Part shown: in pieces, positions 42,685 to 51,221 of the stretch
Numbering within the stretch: the first letter of the stretch is position 1
How the letters are laid out: the number at the start of each line of letters is the position of its first letter
Source of the DNA: Citrobacter telavivensis
GTDB taxonomy: Bacteria > Pseudomonadota > Gammaproteobacteria > Enterobacterales > Enterobacteriaceae
DNA: 64,000 nucleotides
Assembly: GCA_009363175.1 (NCBI GenBank)
Contig: CP045205.1
Coordinates: 3,162,001 to 3,226,000 of the forward strand
Direction: 5' to 3'
Translations under genes and position numbers: made by a program
Notes under the pieces: generated by a model
What the model was told of the DNA's origin: nothing
The model's database searches: none
The model's input: the letters and a program-made list of their open reading frames with translations, nothing else

Positions 42685-43741
42685 GGCTTTGTTGAATAAA
42701 TCGAACTTTTGCTGAGTTGAAGGATCAGATCACGCATCTTCCCGACAACGCAGACCGTTCCGTGGCAAAGCAAAAGTTCAAAATCACCAACTGGCCCACC
42801 TACAATAAAGCCCTCATCAACCGTGGCTCCATAACTTTCTGGCTGGATGATGAAGCTATTCAGGCCTGGTATGAGTCGGCAGCGCCTTCTTCACGAGGCA
42901 GACCTCAGCGCTATTCTGACCTTGCCATCACGACTGTGCTGGTCATTAAACGCGTATTCAGGCTGACCCTGCGCGCTGCGCAGGGCTTTATTGATTCCAT
43001 TTTTTCTCTGATGAACGTTCCGCTACGCTGCCCGGATTACAGCTGTGTCAGCAGGCGGGCAAAGTCGGTTAATGTCAGTTTCAAAACGCCCACCCGGGGT
43101 GAAATCGCACACCTGGTAATTGATTCCACCGGGCTGAAGGTCTTCGGTGAAGGCGAGTGGAAAGTCAAAAAGCATGGCCAGGAACGCCGCCGTATCTGGC
43201 GTAAGCTGCATCTCGCCGTTGACAGTAAAACACATGAAATCATCTGCGCTGACCTGTCGCTGAACAACGTTACGGACTCAGAGGCCTTCCCCGGGTTAAT
43301 CCGGCAAACCCACCGGAAAATCAGGTCAGCCGCCGCCGATGGCGCTTACGATACCCGGCTATGTCACGATGAACTGCGGCATAAGAAAATCAGCGCGCTT
43401 ATCCCTCCCCGAAAAGGTGCGGGTTACTGGCCCGGTGAATATGCAGACCGTAACCGTGCAGTGGCTAATCAGCGAATGACCGGGAGTAATGCGCGGTGGA
43501 AATGGACAACAGATTACAACCGTCGCTCGATAGCGGAAACGGCGATGTACCGGGTAAAACAGCTGTTCGGGGGTTCACTGACGCTGCGTGACTACGATGG
43601 TCAGGTTGCGGAGGCTATGGCCCTGGTACGAGCGCTGAACAAAATGACGAAAGCAGGTATGCCTGAAAGCGTGCGTATTGCCTGAAAACACAACCCGCTA
43701 CGGGGGAGACTTACCCGAAATCTGATTTATTCAACAAAGCC
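42685..43741 (+). mobile_element. IS903 (IS5 family), 1057 bp
   Basis: Perfect 18-bp terminal inverted repeats, GGCTTTGTTGAATAAATC at 42685 and its complement ending at 43741, and the length of 1057 bp identify IS903. The nine-base flanks (CATCACCGC and TCGTTAAGG) are different, so there is no target duplication. That fits a deletion adjacent to the element, which would have removed pcoABCDR and the 5' end of pcoS. Confidence 0.95.
42762..43685 (+). CDS. IS903 transposase
   Basis: This DDE transposase of the IS5 family has 307 residues from a GTG start at 42762, the usual IS903 start. DDE-domain motifs are visible: LVIDSTGLKVFG (Asp), AAADGAYDTRLCH (Asp) and the terminal YNRRSIAETAMYRVKQLFG (Glu, with the Y-R-E signature). 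It is intact. Confidence 0.93.
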   Translation: MAKQKFKITNWPTYNKALINRGSITFWLDDEAIQAWYESAAPSSRGRPQRYSDLAITTVLVIKRVFRLTLRAAQGFIDSIFSLMNVPLRCPDYSCVSRRAKSVNVSFKTPTRGEIAHLVIDSTGLKVFGEGEWKVKKHGQERRRIWRKLHLAVDSKTHEIICADLSLNNVTDSEAFPGLIRQTHRKIRSAAADGAYDTRLCHDELRHKKISALIPPRKGAGYWPGEYADRNRAVANQRMTGSNARWKWTTDYNRRSIAETAMYRVKQLFGGSLTLRDYDGQVAEAMALVRALNKMTKAGMPESVRIA

Positions 43742-43744
43742 TCG

Positions 43745-43760
43745 TTAAGGTTAACCTAAG
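43745..43760. promoter_or_regulatory. PmrA/QseB-type direct repeat upstream of mcr-9
   Basis: TTAAG (43745-43749) and CTAAG (43756-43760) repeat at an 11-base period inside GTTAAGGTTAACCTAAGA. That is the layout of sites bound by PmrA and QseB-like regulators (CTTAA-N6-CTTAA type). It starts three bases from the IS903 end and lies about 25-40 bases upstream of the likely -35. A candidate promoter follows: TTTGCA (43783-43788), 16 bases, TAATAT (43805-43810). Confidence 0.45.
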
Positions 43761-43873
43761 ATTTCAGAATGATAATCTCTGCTTTGCAGCGAATAAGGCA
43801 ATCATAATATTAGATTGAATTGTTGTAATTATCATCAATGTTTTTACTGGTTTACTATTTTCCGGAGGTGTTA

Positions 43874-45493
43874 ATGCCTGTACTTTTCAGGGTGAAAGTT
43901 ATTCCGCTGGTTTTACTTCTGGCAATGATCTTTGCGTTTTTACTTAACTGGCCAATATTGCTGCATTTTTACGAGATTTTGTCGCATTTAGAGCATGTCA
44001 AAATTGGTTTTGTCATTTCTATTCCCTTTGTTCTGGTTGCGGCGCTTAACGTTGTTTTTATGCCTTTCTCAGTTCGTTTTCTGCTGAAACCTTTCTTTGC
44101 TTTACTGTTTATCACTGGCTCACTGGTCAGTTATTCGACACTAAAATATAAAGTAATGTTTGATCAAACGATGATTCAAAACATTATTGAAACTAACCCC
44201 CAGGAAGCGCATTCCTATCTTAATGGCTCAATTATTATATGGTTCGTCTTTACCGGTATCCTTCCTGCCATCCTCCTTTTTTCAATAAAAATTCAATATC
44301 CTGAAAAATGGTATAAAGGCATTGCTTACCGTTTGCTCTCCGTGCTGGCATCGTTGAGTTTGATTGCAGGTGTTGCCGCACTTTATTATCAGGATTATGC
44401 CTCTGTCGGCCGCAATAACTCGACATTGAATAAAGAGATCATCCCGGCGAACTACGCTTACAGCACTTTCCAGTATGTTAAGGATACGTACTTTACGACT
44501 AAAGTGCCTTTCCAGACGCTGGGGAATGATGCTAAACGCGTCGTCGCTCACGAAAAACCCACGCTGATGTTCCTGGTGATTGGCGAAACGGCACGCAGCC
44601 AGAATTTCTCGATGAACGGTTATTCGCGTGATACCAATGCCTTTACCAGCAAATCCGGCGGCGTTATTTCGTTTAAAAATATGCATTCCTGCGGTACCGC
44701 TACCGCAATATCCGTTCCGTGCATGTTCTCGAATATGAATCGCACCGAGTACGACAGTAAAAAAGCATCTAACAGTGAAAATTTCCTCGACATCGTGCAG
44801 AAAACCGGTGTCTCGCTGTTATGGAAAGAGAACGATGGCGGTTGTAAAGGCGTATGTAGCCGCATCCCGACTGTCGAAATTAAGCCTAGTGATAACCCGA
44901 AACTGTGCGATGGCAAAACGTGCCATGACGAGGTGATGCTGGAAAACCTTGATGATGAAATCGCCAAAATGCCAGGTGATAAGCTTGTCGCCTTCCATAT
45001 CATTGGCAGCCATGGACCGACTTATTACCTGCGTTATCCGGCTGAGCATCGCCACTTCATGCCCGAATGTGCACGTAGCGATATCGAAAACTGTACTCAG
45101 GAACAATTGGTCAACACCTACGACAACACCCTTCGTTATACAGACTATGTATTAGCTGAGATGATTGAAAAGCTAAAAAATTACAGCGATCAGTACAACA
45201 CCGTGCTGCTTTATGTGTCCGATCATGGTGAATCATTGGGCGAAAGCGGGCTATATCTGCACGGCACGCCGTACAAACTGGCACCGGATCAGCAGACGCA
45301 TATTCCGATGCAGGTCTGGATGTCACCGGGCTTTATCGCCGGGAAACACATCAACATGTCTTGCCTTGAAAATAATGCGGCGAAAAAATCATATTCCCAC
45401 GACAACCTGTTCTCATCGATTTTGGGGCTGTGGGACGTAAGCACCAGCGTCTATAATCCTGACCGCGATTTGTTCCGCGAATGCCGTGGCTAA
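43874..45493 (+). CDS. mcr-9: Phosphoethanolamine-lipid A transferase MCR-9
   Basis: This inner-membrane enzyme transfers phosphoethanolamine to lipid A, which lowers binding of polymyxins. It has 539 residues from ATG 43874 (GGAGG upstream), the standard MCR-9 length; the frame is open 12 codons earlier. Five membrane helices lie in the first 170 residues. The periplasmic alkaline-phosphatase-type domain has zinc ligand Glu238 (IGETARSQNF), catalytic Thr275 (SCGTATAISVPCMF) and DHGESLGE, plus paired cysteines. The protein agrees with remembered MCR-9.1 throughout. Neighbours (IS903 upstream, wbuC, qseC and qseB downstream) match the known mcr-9 module. Whether it is expressed cannot be read from the sequence. 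Confidence 0.97.
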   Translation: MPVLFRVKVIPLVLLLAMIFAFLLNWPILLHFYEILSHLEHVKIGFVISIPFVLVAALNVVFMPFSVRFLLKPFFALLFITGSLVSYSTLKYKVMFDQTMIQNIIETNPQEAHSYLNGSIIIWFVFTGILPAILLFSIKIQYPEKWYKGIAYRLLSVLASLSLIAGVAALYYQDYASVGRNNSTLNKEIIPANYAYSTFQYVKDTYFTTKVPFQTLGNDAKRVVAHEKPTLMFLVIGETARSQNFSMNGYSRDTNAFTSKSGGVISFKNMHSCGTATAISVPCMFSNMNRTEYDSKKASNSENFLDIVQKTGVSLLWKENDGGCKGVCSRIPTVEIKPSDNPKLCDGKTCHDEVMLENLDDEIAKMPGDKLVAFHIIGSHGPTYYLRYPAEHRHFMPECARSDIENCTQEQLVNTYDNTLRYTDYVLAEMIEKLKNYSDQYNTVLLYVSDHGESLGESGLYLHGTPYKLAPDQQTHIPMQVWMSPGFIAGKHINMSCLENNAAKKSYSHDNLFSSILGLWDVSTSVYNPDRDLFRECRG

Positions 45494-45517
45494 TCGATTG
45501 TTAGTATAACAAAAAGC

Positions 45518-45542
45518 CTTACGGCAACCTGGTTGCCGTAAG
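45518..45542 (+). terminator. Strong hairpin between mcr-9 and wbuC
   Basis: CTTACGGCAACC (45518-45529) and GGTTGCCGTAAG (45531-45542) are perfect complements. No U-run follows directly, so it may only attenuate transcription into wbuC. It begins 25 bases after the mcr-9 stop. Confidence 0.6.
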
Positions 45543-45569
45543 CTGCAAGAATGCAATAAGGCTTATAAT

Positions 45570-46046
45570 ATGAAACAACTTACTTTCAACGACCTACGCA
45601 AGCAAAGCGCACAAGCCGCAAATTCCCCCCGCTTACGTGCCCATCATAATTTCCACCCTGAATTGAGCGACCCGGTGCAGCGTCTGGCTATTGCTATGGA
45701 ACCGGGAACTTATGTTCGCCCTCATCGCCACCCGCATACTTTTGAACTGCTGACATCCCTTACCGGTCGCTTTTTGGTATTGAACTTTGATGACCTGGGT
45801 AACCTGACCCAGCGCGTCGTGTTAGGTGAGGACTGTAAAGTGCTGGAGATGGATGCAGGCACCTGGCATACCGTATTGTCACTGGATGAAGGCGGCGTTA
45901 TTTTTGAGGTAAAACACGGTAGGTACCAGCCTGTTGCTGATCAAGATGCCGCCCCATGGGCCCCCGCCGAAAACGAGCCGGGAACTGCAGAGCTGATGAA
46001 ATGGTACACACAGGCGCAAGTAGGTGATGGCGGATATCCGCGGTAA
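45570..46046 (+). CDS. wbuC: WbuC-family cupin protein
   Basis: This small cupin-fold metalloprotein has 158 residues, a family also found at the end of O-antigen clusters. Its exact reaction is not established to my knowledge. The cupin motif is visible as RPHRHPHTFELLTSLTGRF (His ligands and Glu), with a further His in GTWHTVLSLDEGG. AAGG upstream of ATG 45570 is weak. It lies 76 bases downstream of mcr-9 on the same strand and is a regular part of the mcr-9 module. Confidence 0.88.
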   Translation: MKQLTFNDLRKQSAQAANSPRLRAHHNFHPELSDPVQRLAIAMEPGTYVRPHRHPHTFELLTSLTGRFLVLNFDDLGNLTQRVVLGEDCKVLEMDAGTWHTVLSLDEGGVIFEVKHGRYQPVADQDAAPWAPAENEPGTAELMKWYTQAQVGDGGYPR

Positions 46047-46258
46047 TTAATGCGTTGCACGGAGTGCCATTCTCTCCTTCGCGCCAACTTCAAAGGCTAA
46101 GACGCTTCCTCCCAAATCACCTACTCGTAAACCTGTGGCAAGAGTAGAAAATCATCTTATGCAAATAACAGGCAATATCCTTACCGAGGTCGGGATGCAG
46201 GCAAAACACCAGCAGAACGCAAAGTATCTCCAGTAAGAGTACAATTTTCATCTACATT

Positions 46259-47608
46259 TTATCGCGCAGATTGCAGTGGCAGGACAATGCTGACCAGTAC
46301 GCCTGAGGTAAACTGGCTGGCAGGGGCTAAAGTAACTTTCCCACCCAGCCGCGTGACGCATGCTTTGACTATCGCTAAGCCCAACCCAGAGCCGGGTTGG
46401 GTCACGCCTTCAGGGCGATAAAATGCATCGAACACGCGCATCCTTTCTTCTGCGGCAATACCGGGACCGTTATCTTCAACTTTAATGATCGCTTCGTGCT
46501 GCGATACCATCACGCTGAGATCAATTTGTCCGTGTTCCGGTATATAGCGGATTGCGTTTTCTACCAGATTTTTCACGATAATAGTGAGTGTGTATTTATC
46601 GGTGTAAACCAGCTGACTCGCACTGGCAGTTTCCAGTACGCCAATATCAATACTTTTTTCCAGAGCAAGTGGATGCAGGGATTCAATCACCTCCCTGAAT
46701 AACTGTGTAATGAGCAGAGGCTGATTATTTCCTTGCCGCGTATTTTGCTGTTCGCGGGCAAGCAGAAGCAGCTGTTCTAACAAGTTTTTGGTTCGGCTTA
46801 ACCCTTGTTGCAGGCTGTTCAGCCGGAATTGCGCTTCGGGCGACATTTCGCTCGCCGACAGCCGCTCCGCCTGTAGCGACAATGCCGTTAGCGGGGTACG
46901 TAACTCATGGGCCGCATCGGCGATAAAACGTGACTGTGTCTGCATGGCATCGTTAACTTTGTGCAACAATTTATTGATACCACCCACAAATGGACGAATT
47001 TCATCAGGAATGGCATCTTCAGGGAACGGCGTCAAATTGCGTTCATCTCGCTGATGCACCTCATCGGCAAGGAGTGAAACGGGGCGAAAGGCTTTCCGGA
47101 TCAGATCAGTCGCAACCAGCAACAGTATCGGCAACAGCAGACTGAGCGGGATCAACGTGCGCAGTGCGCTTTCAAATGAGATTTCGTCGCGTACGTCAAG
47201 CTGCTGACCAATGGCGACCAATTGGGTGGGTGAAAGTCGATGCACCAATACACGATACGATTCTCCGCCGGAAATTACGTTCTGAAAACCTTCATGCATG
47301 GGCGTTTCCAGCTGAAAAGTGGGGTCGCGGGCCTGCAGGGAATTACCGTTTTCCGATATGAATTCCACCACCACTCGGGAATCATTATCACCATCCAGTT
47401 GCTTAACAAGAGTCTGCGAGTCAGGGTTGTCATATATCACACTGGCGATTTGGGTCAGGGTGCCATCCTGTAGTTCATGGGCTTCGTCGAGTGCAAAATA
47501 GAAGGTAAGACCACAGGAAATAACTGCGGTAAATAAAATGGCGACGCTCAGGGCTACCGAGAGCTGTAGCTTCAGAGAGTTTTTCACTCGCTTTTGGAAA
47601 CCAGCCAT
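46259..47608 (-). CDS. qseC: QseC-like sensor histidine kinase
   Basis: This is an inner-membrane kinase of 449 residues. Membrane helices lie near residues 15-37 and 150-168 around a periplasmic domain of about 110 residues. A HAMP-like linker, the H-box (IADAAHELRTPLTAL), an N-box (KNLVENAIRYI) and G-boxes (VEDNGPGIAAEE, GSGLGLAIVK) follow. It overlaps qseB by 25 bases. Published work on mcr-9 links these downstream qseBC-type genes with induction of mcr-9 by sub-inhibitory colistin. The gene is intact and convergent with wbuC. Confidence 0.88.
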   Translation of the reverse strand: MAGFQKRVKNSLKLQLSVALSVAILFTAVISCGLTFYFALDEAHELQDGTLTQIASVIYDNPDSQTLVKQLDGDNDSRVVVEFISENGNSLQARDPTFQLETPMHEGFQNVISGGESYRVLVHRLSPTQLVAIGQQLDVRDEISFESALRTLIPLSLLLPILLLVATDLIRKAFRPVSLLADEVHQRDERNLTPFPEDAIPDEIRPFVGGINKLLHKVNDAMQTQSRFIADAAHELRTPLTALSLQAERLSASEMSPEAQFRLNSLQQGLSRTKNLLEQLLLLAREQQNTRQGNNQPLLITQLFREVIESLHPLALEKSIDIGVLETASASQLVYTDKYTLTIIVKNLVENAIRYIPEHGQIDLSVMVSQHEAIIKVEDNGPGIAAEERMRVFDAFYRPEGVTQPGSGLGLAIVKACVTRLGGKVTLAPASQFTSGVLVSIVLPLQSAR

Positions 47609-48252
47609 CCGACCCCCCTGACATTTTTGATGGCATTCCGGCCGAGCTTTTTACGTAGAGCGTGGATGAAATACTCAACAGCGTTACTTTCAATCTCATC
47701 CCCCCAGCCATAAATACGGTCTTCAAGATCGCTGCGAGAGAGAATACCGCCGGGGCGCTGCATGAGTGCTTCCAGAAGAGCATACTCGCGCTTCGAAAGT
47801 AAAAAGTTCTCTCCGCTGGCCAACAAACACACTTCGTGACTGACCGGGTTCAGGCTGAGCACACCGTTACTCAGCAATCGATCACTGTTGCCGTTATGTC
47901 GTCGCAAAACAGCGCGTATCCGCGCGAGCAGTTCGCTGAACTCGAACGGTTTAATTAGGTAATCGTCTGCTCCACTGTCGAGGCCGTGAAGTCTGTCCGT
48001 AAGGGCATCCCGCGCGGTGACAATCACCACCGGTACGGATGATCCCTGACGGCGAAGTGCGTTCATGACGCTAAAGCCGTCCTGTCCCGGCAGCCCAAGA
48101 TCCAGGAGCACAATGTCATAATGCTGCGCGAAGCAACTGGCCAGCGCATCATTGCCATTTTTCATCCAGTCCACCGCATACGACGCATCGCGTAACGAAT
48201 TCGCCACCACGTCGCCGATCATCAGATCATCTTCAACCAGTAAAATTCTCAT
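47584..48252 (-). CDS. qseB: QseB-like response regulator (OmpR family)
   Basis: This DNA-binding response regulator has 222 residues. The receiver domain carries the acidic pocket (LLVEDDLMIGD), the phosphoacceptor Asp51 (IVLLDLGLPGQDG) and Lys in YLIKPFEFSEL. The OmpR-type winged helix (about 125-220) ends VRGVGWLVSKSE. Being of the PmrA/QseB class, it is a plausible activator for the direct repeat upstream of mcr-9. The transposon end with seven repeats begins about 20 bases upstream of its start, so its native promoter has been replaced. Confidence 0.9.
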   Translation of the reverse strand: MRILLVEDDLMIGDVVANSLRDASYAVDWMKNGNDALASCFAQHYDIVLLDLGLPGQDGFSVMNALRRQGSSVPVVIVTARDALTDRLHGLDSGADDYLIKPFEFSELLARIRAVLRRHNGNSDRLLSNGVLSLNPVSHEVCLLASGENFLLSKREYALLEALMQRPGGILSRSDLEDRIYGWGDEIESNAVEYFIHALRKKLGRNAIKNVRGVGWLVSKSE

Positions 48253-48272
48253 CGCGTTGATAATCCCTATGT

Positions 48273-48440
48273 GTAGTGGCTCGCAATCGAAATCCCTCCG
48301 ACTCGCAATCAGCGCATATTTCGGCTCACATTAACTGCAAATGAAAAACGCCCCCGACTCACATTAAGTGACAATGGGCTCGCAATCAGCCAGACGGACT
48401 CGCAATCCAGTCCGCCGGGCTCACAATAACTGCAAATAGA
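48273..48440. repeat. Transposon end with seven regularly spaced direct repeats
   Basis: Seven copies of G(G/A)CTC(G/A)CA(A/T)T begin at 48278, 48300, 48323, 48356, 48377, 48397 and 48418, mostly 20-23 bases apart (one gap of 33). Copies 1, 2, 5 and 6 read CTCGCAATC. Copies 3, 4 and 7 read CTCACAnTAA followed by TG(C/A)AAAT-like tails. The regular two-turn spacing next to a transposition ATPase gene indicates transposase-binding sites at an element end. The outer tip may be the TGT near 48272-48276. Confidence 0.7.
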
Positions 48441-48445
48441 CATCG

Positions 48446-49414
48446 TCATATCGGTAGGCCGACCGCCAACATTCTGTCGCGTAGCTCGGCTGTGCGGGCA
48501 GGGTCTAACTGATTGTTAAATAATGCCCTGATTTCAGCAGGTTTTGCATCAAACTGCTCCACCATATCTTTCAGCCGGTAACCATGCCGCGTGAGTGTCG
48601 GTTCCAGGTCATCCAGTTGACGTGACAGTACGGATTCAACCAGCGTGGCGGTAATCGGCTTTTCACCTGTCTGGTATCCTGCTTCCATCGCCAGCGTCAG
48701 GTGCAACTGGACCTGCAGCGGTGTACGAAGTTTCATCGCCAACAGGTCAACTGCTTCGGTCGTCAGAATATCTTCCGGCTTACCCTTGCCGGTGCTGGTT
48801 TTCAGCAACCACTGGATATATTCGCGCTGGCTGCCGGTGATCCCGTCCAGCGTAAAAATATCGGTACGATAACCGATTTCCTCCATCGTCGGACGACGCA
48901 GGTCATTACGCAGTTTAGGGTGACCTGCCAGAACGACAGATAGCCGTCCTCCGCCGTCTTCAACCACTTCCATCAACCGTTTGAGCCCCGTCAGTGTATT
49001 ACCGTTCAGGTCATGCGCCTCATCAACAAACAGCGCCACCGGGCGTTTACCTTTTTTGACCAGCTCCTGCAGTTCCCGCTCGCGACGTTCACCCTGCTTG
49101 GGGATCTGCACCTGCTTATCCTGCGCCAGGTCGTAAAACAGGGCGTTAATCAGCGTGGCGAGCCGGACACTCTGTTTGTCGACCGACAGGGAACGGGCGA
49201 CAATGATTTTGTTTTCATCCATCAGTTGCTGCTGCAGGCGTCGCAGAGTGACTGTTTTGCCACTTCCGACCACACCACAGACGGCTATCAGACGCCCTTC
49301 GCGTATCGCCCCTTTAATGTCTTTCATCAACTGCTTATGGTGAGCAGTTTCATAATACCTGGCCTGTTCAATAGACTGCGTCAGCCCATAATGCTCCATC
49401 ACTTCAACCCGCAT
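48446..49414 (-). CDS. Transposition AAA+ ATPase (TniB/TnsC/IstB-like)
   Basis: This ATPase should regulate target choice for the adjacent transposase. It has 322 residues. Walker A is GVVGSGKTVTL, Walker B VALFVDEAHDL, and a sensor-type Arg region follows (GHPKLRNDLRR), as in the ExeA/TniB-like AAA family. The ATG at 49414 follows AGGAGAAG and overlaps the 3' end of the transposase gene by 11 bases, a coupling seen in two-gene transposons such as IS21. The frame could start 19 codons earlier. The product is intact but lacks a complete transposase partner here. Confidence 0.82.
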   Translation of the reverse strand: MRVEVMEHYGLTQSIEQARYYETAHHKQLMKDIKGAIREGRLIAVCGVVGSGKTVTLRRLQQQLMDENKIIVARSLSVDKQSVRLATLINALFYDLAQDKQVQIPKQGERRERELQELVKKGKRPVALFVDEAHDLNGNTLTGLKRLMEVVEDGGGRLSVVLAGHPKLRNDLRRPTMEEIGYRTDIFTLDGITGSQREYIQWLLKTSTGKGKPEDILTTEAVDLLAMKLRTPLQVQLHLTLAMEAGYQTGEKPITATLVESVLSRQLDDLEPTLTRHGYRLKDMVEQFDAKPAEIRALFNNQLDPARTAELRDRMLAVGLPI

Positions 49415-50311
49415 GGTCTTCTCCTGGTTGTCTGTTACGAAAATAGTCTCTGATGCGGGCGAGTACTTCATTACGGTTTAGCGTCTCAGCCAGAATACTG
49501 TCGATAAACGCCCGGTCTTCATCCGGCATTCTGGCCAGCGGAATGGCCAGATCGTCGGCAATAGCCAGTTTTGCCGCAATAACGGTGGGAAAGTGGTATT
49601 CAAATTTTCGGGCATCAAAGGGCTGATGTGGCAATTCATCAATGCGCTGCTGGGTGTCATCACTGACCACGCGGAGATCGCTTCCGGACAACGCGCTGAT
49701 GGGGATGTTCAGCTGTCTGGCCAGAGCATGAATACGATCGGCCCGTTCAGCCGCTTTGCCACGCCTGAACGTCCGATAACGGTGTAGTGGCACAGGCCCC
49801 GATACCGGATAATAAGGCCCCCATGTTTCACCGGTAAACTCCACATACATCTCTTCGTCAAACAACCCCCACAGCAGAATGACGATTTCCCCCGCCATAT
49901 CCGGTTCAACTTCCCATGCGGTGCCGTCTATCGTTACCCGCGCATCAACACCCACCTTGCGGGATTCCGGCTCCCGGGCGAACCGACCGTATTGTTCCCA
50001 GCTGCACATATCTCTCACGCCGTCCCGGGGGATATTTGCCAGCCAGTCCTCCAGGCGCGAGTGTTTCTCGCTGCGGTGTTGCTGCGCATTGTAACGACTC
50101 AGATAGTTCCAGAGCCATTCGTTGGCCTGCAGCTCCGTCTCCGGTTTATGGAAATGGTACAGGGTTTCATGTGCCTCTTTAACGGTCCTGAAAGGACGCT
50201 CTACTTTACCTTTGGACCGTGCCGTTGTCCGGGTGCCATCCTTACCTGCCGGTGTATGCGTCAGCCAGTCAACTTTCAGGGACTGCATCACATTCTGGAA
50301 TACATGGCTTT
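49404..50311 (-). pseudogene. Transposase (rve/Mu C-terminal type), N-terminus removed by IS26
   Basis: Only the C-terminal 300 or so residues remain. They begin at the IS26 edge with HVFQNVMQSLKVDWL and contain the third catalytic acidic residue (RSKGKVERPFRTVKEA). A Mu/TniA-type C-terminal beta-barrel follows (GTAWEVEPDMAGEIVILLWG). The first two catalytic Asp residues are lost, so it is inactive. Together with the ATPase and the repeat end it marks a broken TniAB/IS21-like transposon. Confidence 0.8.
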
Positions 50312-51131
50312 GGCACTGTTGCAAAGTTAGCGATGAGGCAGCCTTTTGTCTTATTCAAAGGCCTTACATTTCAAAAACTCTGCTTACCAGGCGCATTTCG
50401 CCCAGGGGATCACCATAATAAAATGCTGAGGCCTGGCCTTTGCGTAGTGCACGCATCACCTCAATACCTTTGATGGTGGCGTAAGCCGTCTTCATGGATT
50501 TAAATCCCAGCGTGGCGCCGATTATCCGTTTCAGTTTGCCATGATCGCATTCAATCACGTTGTTCCGGTACTTAATCTGTCGGTGTTCAACGTCAGACGG
50601 GCACCGGCCTTCGCGTTTGAGCAGAGCAAGCGCGCGACCATAGGCGGGCGCTTTATCCGTGTTGATGAATCGCGGGATCTGCCACTTCTTCACGTTGTTG
50701 AGGGTTTTACCCAGAAACCGGTATGCAGCTTTGCTGTTACGACGGGAGGAGAGATAAAAATCGACAGTGCGGCCCCGGCTGTCGACGGCCCGGTACAGAT
50801 ACGCCCAGCGGCCATTGACCTTCACGTAGGTTTCATCCATGTGCCACGGGCAAAGATCGGAAGGGTTACGCCAGTACCAGCGCAGCCGTTTTTCCATTTC
50901 AGGCGCATAACGCTGAACCCAGCGGTAAATCGTGGAGTGATCGACATTCACTCCGCGTTCAGCCAGCATCTCCTGCAGCTCACGGTAACTGATGCCGTAT
51001 TTGCAGTACCAGCGTACGGCCCACAGAATGATGTCACGCTGAAAATGCCGGCCTTTGAATGGGTTCATGTGCAGCTCCATCAGCAAAAGGGGATGATAAG
51101 TTTATCACCACCGACTATTTGCAACAGTGCC
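50312..51131 (-). mobile_element. IS26, left copy (820 bp)
   Basis: Terminal inverted repeats GGCACTGTTGCAAA and its complement, and the length of 820 bp, identify IS26 (IS6 family). Eight-base flanks (ATGGCTTT and CCTTAACG) differ, so there is no target duplication. It truncates the transposase gene on its left and adjoins the IS110-family element on its right. Confidence 0.96.
50364..51068 (-). CDS. IS26 transposase Tnp26 (Gly184 form)
   Basis: This DDE transposase of 234 residues starts MNPFKGRHFQRD. Catalytic motifs include WHMDETYVKV, INTDKAPAY and the Glu/Lys region (ECDHGKLKRIIGATLGFKSMKTA). Residue 184 is Gly and residue 122 is Thr, as in standard IS26. It is complete. Confidence 0.95.
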   Translation of the reverse strand: MNPFKGRHFQRDIILWAVRWYCKYGISYRELQEMLAERGVNVDHSTIYRWVQRYAPEMEKRLRWYWRNPSDLCPWHMDETYVKVNGRWAYLYRAVDSRGRTVDFYLSSRRNSKAAYRFLGKTLNNVKKWQIPRFINTDKAPAYGRALALLKREGRCPSDVEHRQIKYRNNVIECDHGKLKRIIGATLGFKSMKTAYATIKGIEVMRALRKGQASAFYYGDPLGEMRLVSRVFEM

Positions 51132-51221
51132 CCTTAACGAATGGAAGGGACTTCCCCTGGATATGCGCCTGATTAACTCTTGTGCAATCATGGGGTAAAC
51201 ATAGCCCCGGAGGGATTCGTT

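Noticed and set aside
48273..48440. CRISPR array
   Set aside because: The repeats are only about 11-20 bases, of two subtypes, with 1-10-base gaps and no spacers of uniform length; they fit a transposon end better.
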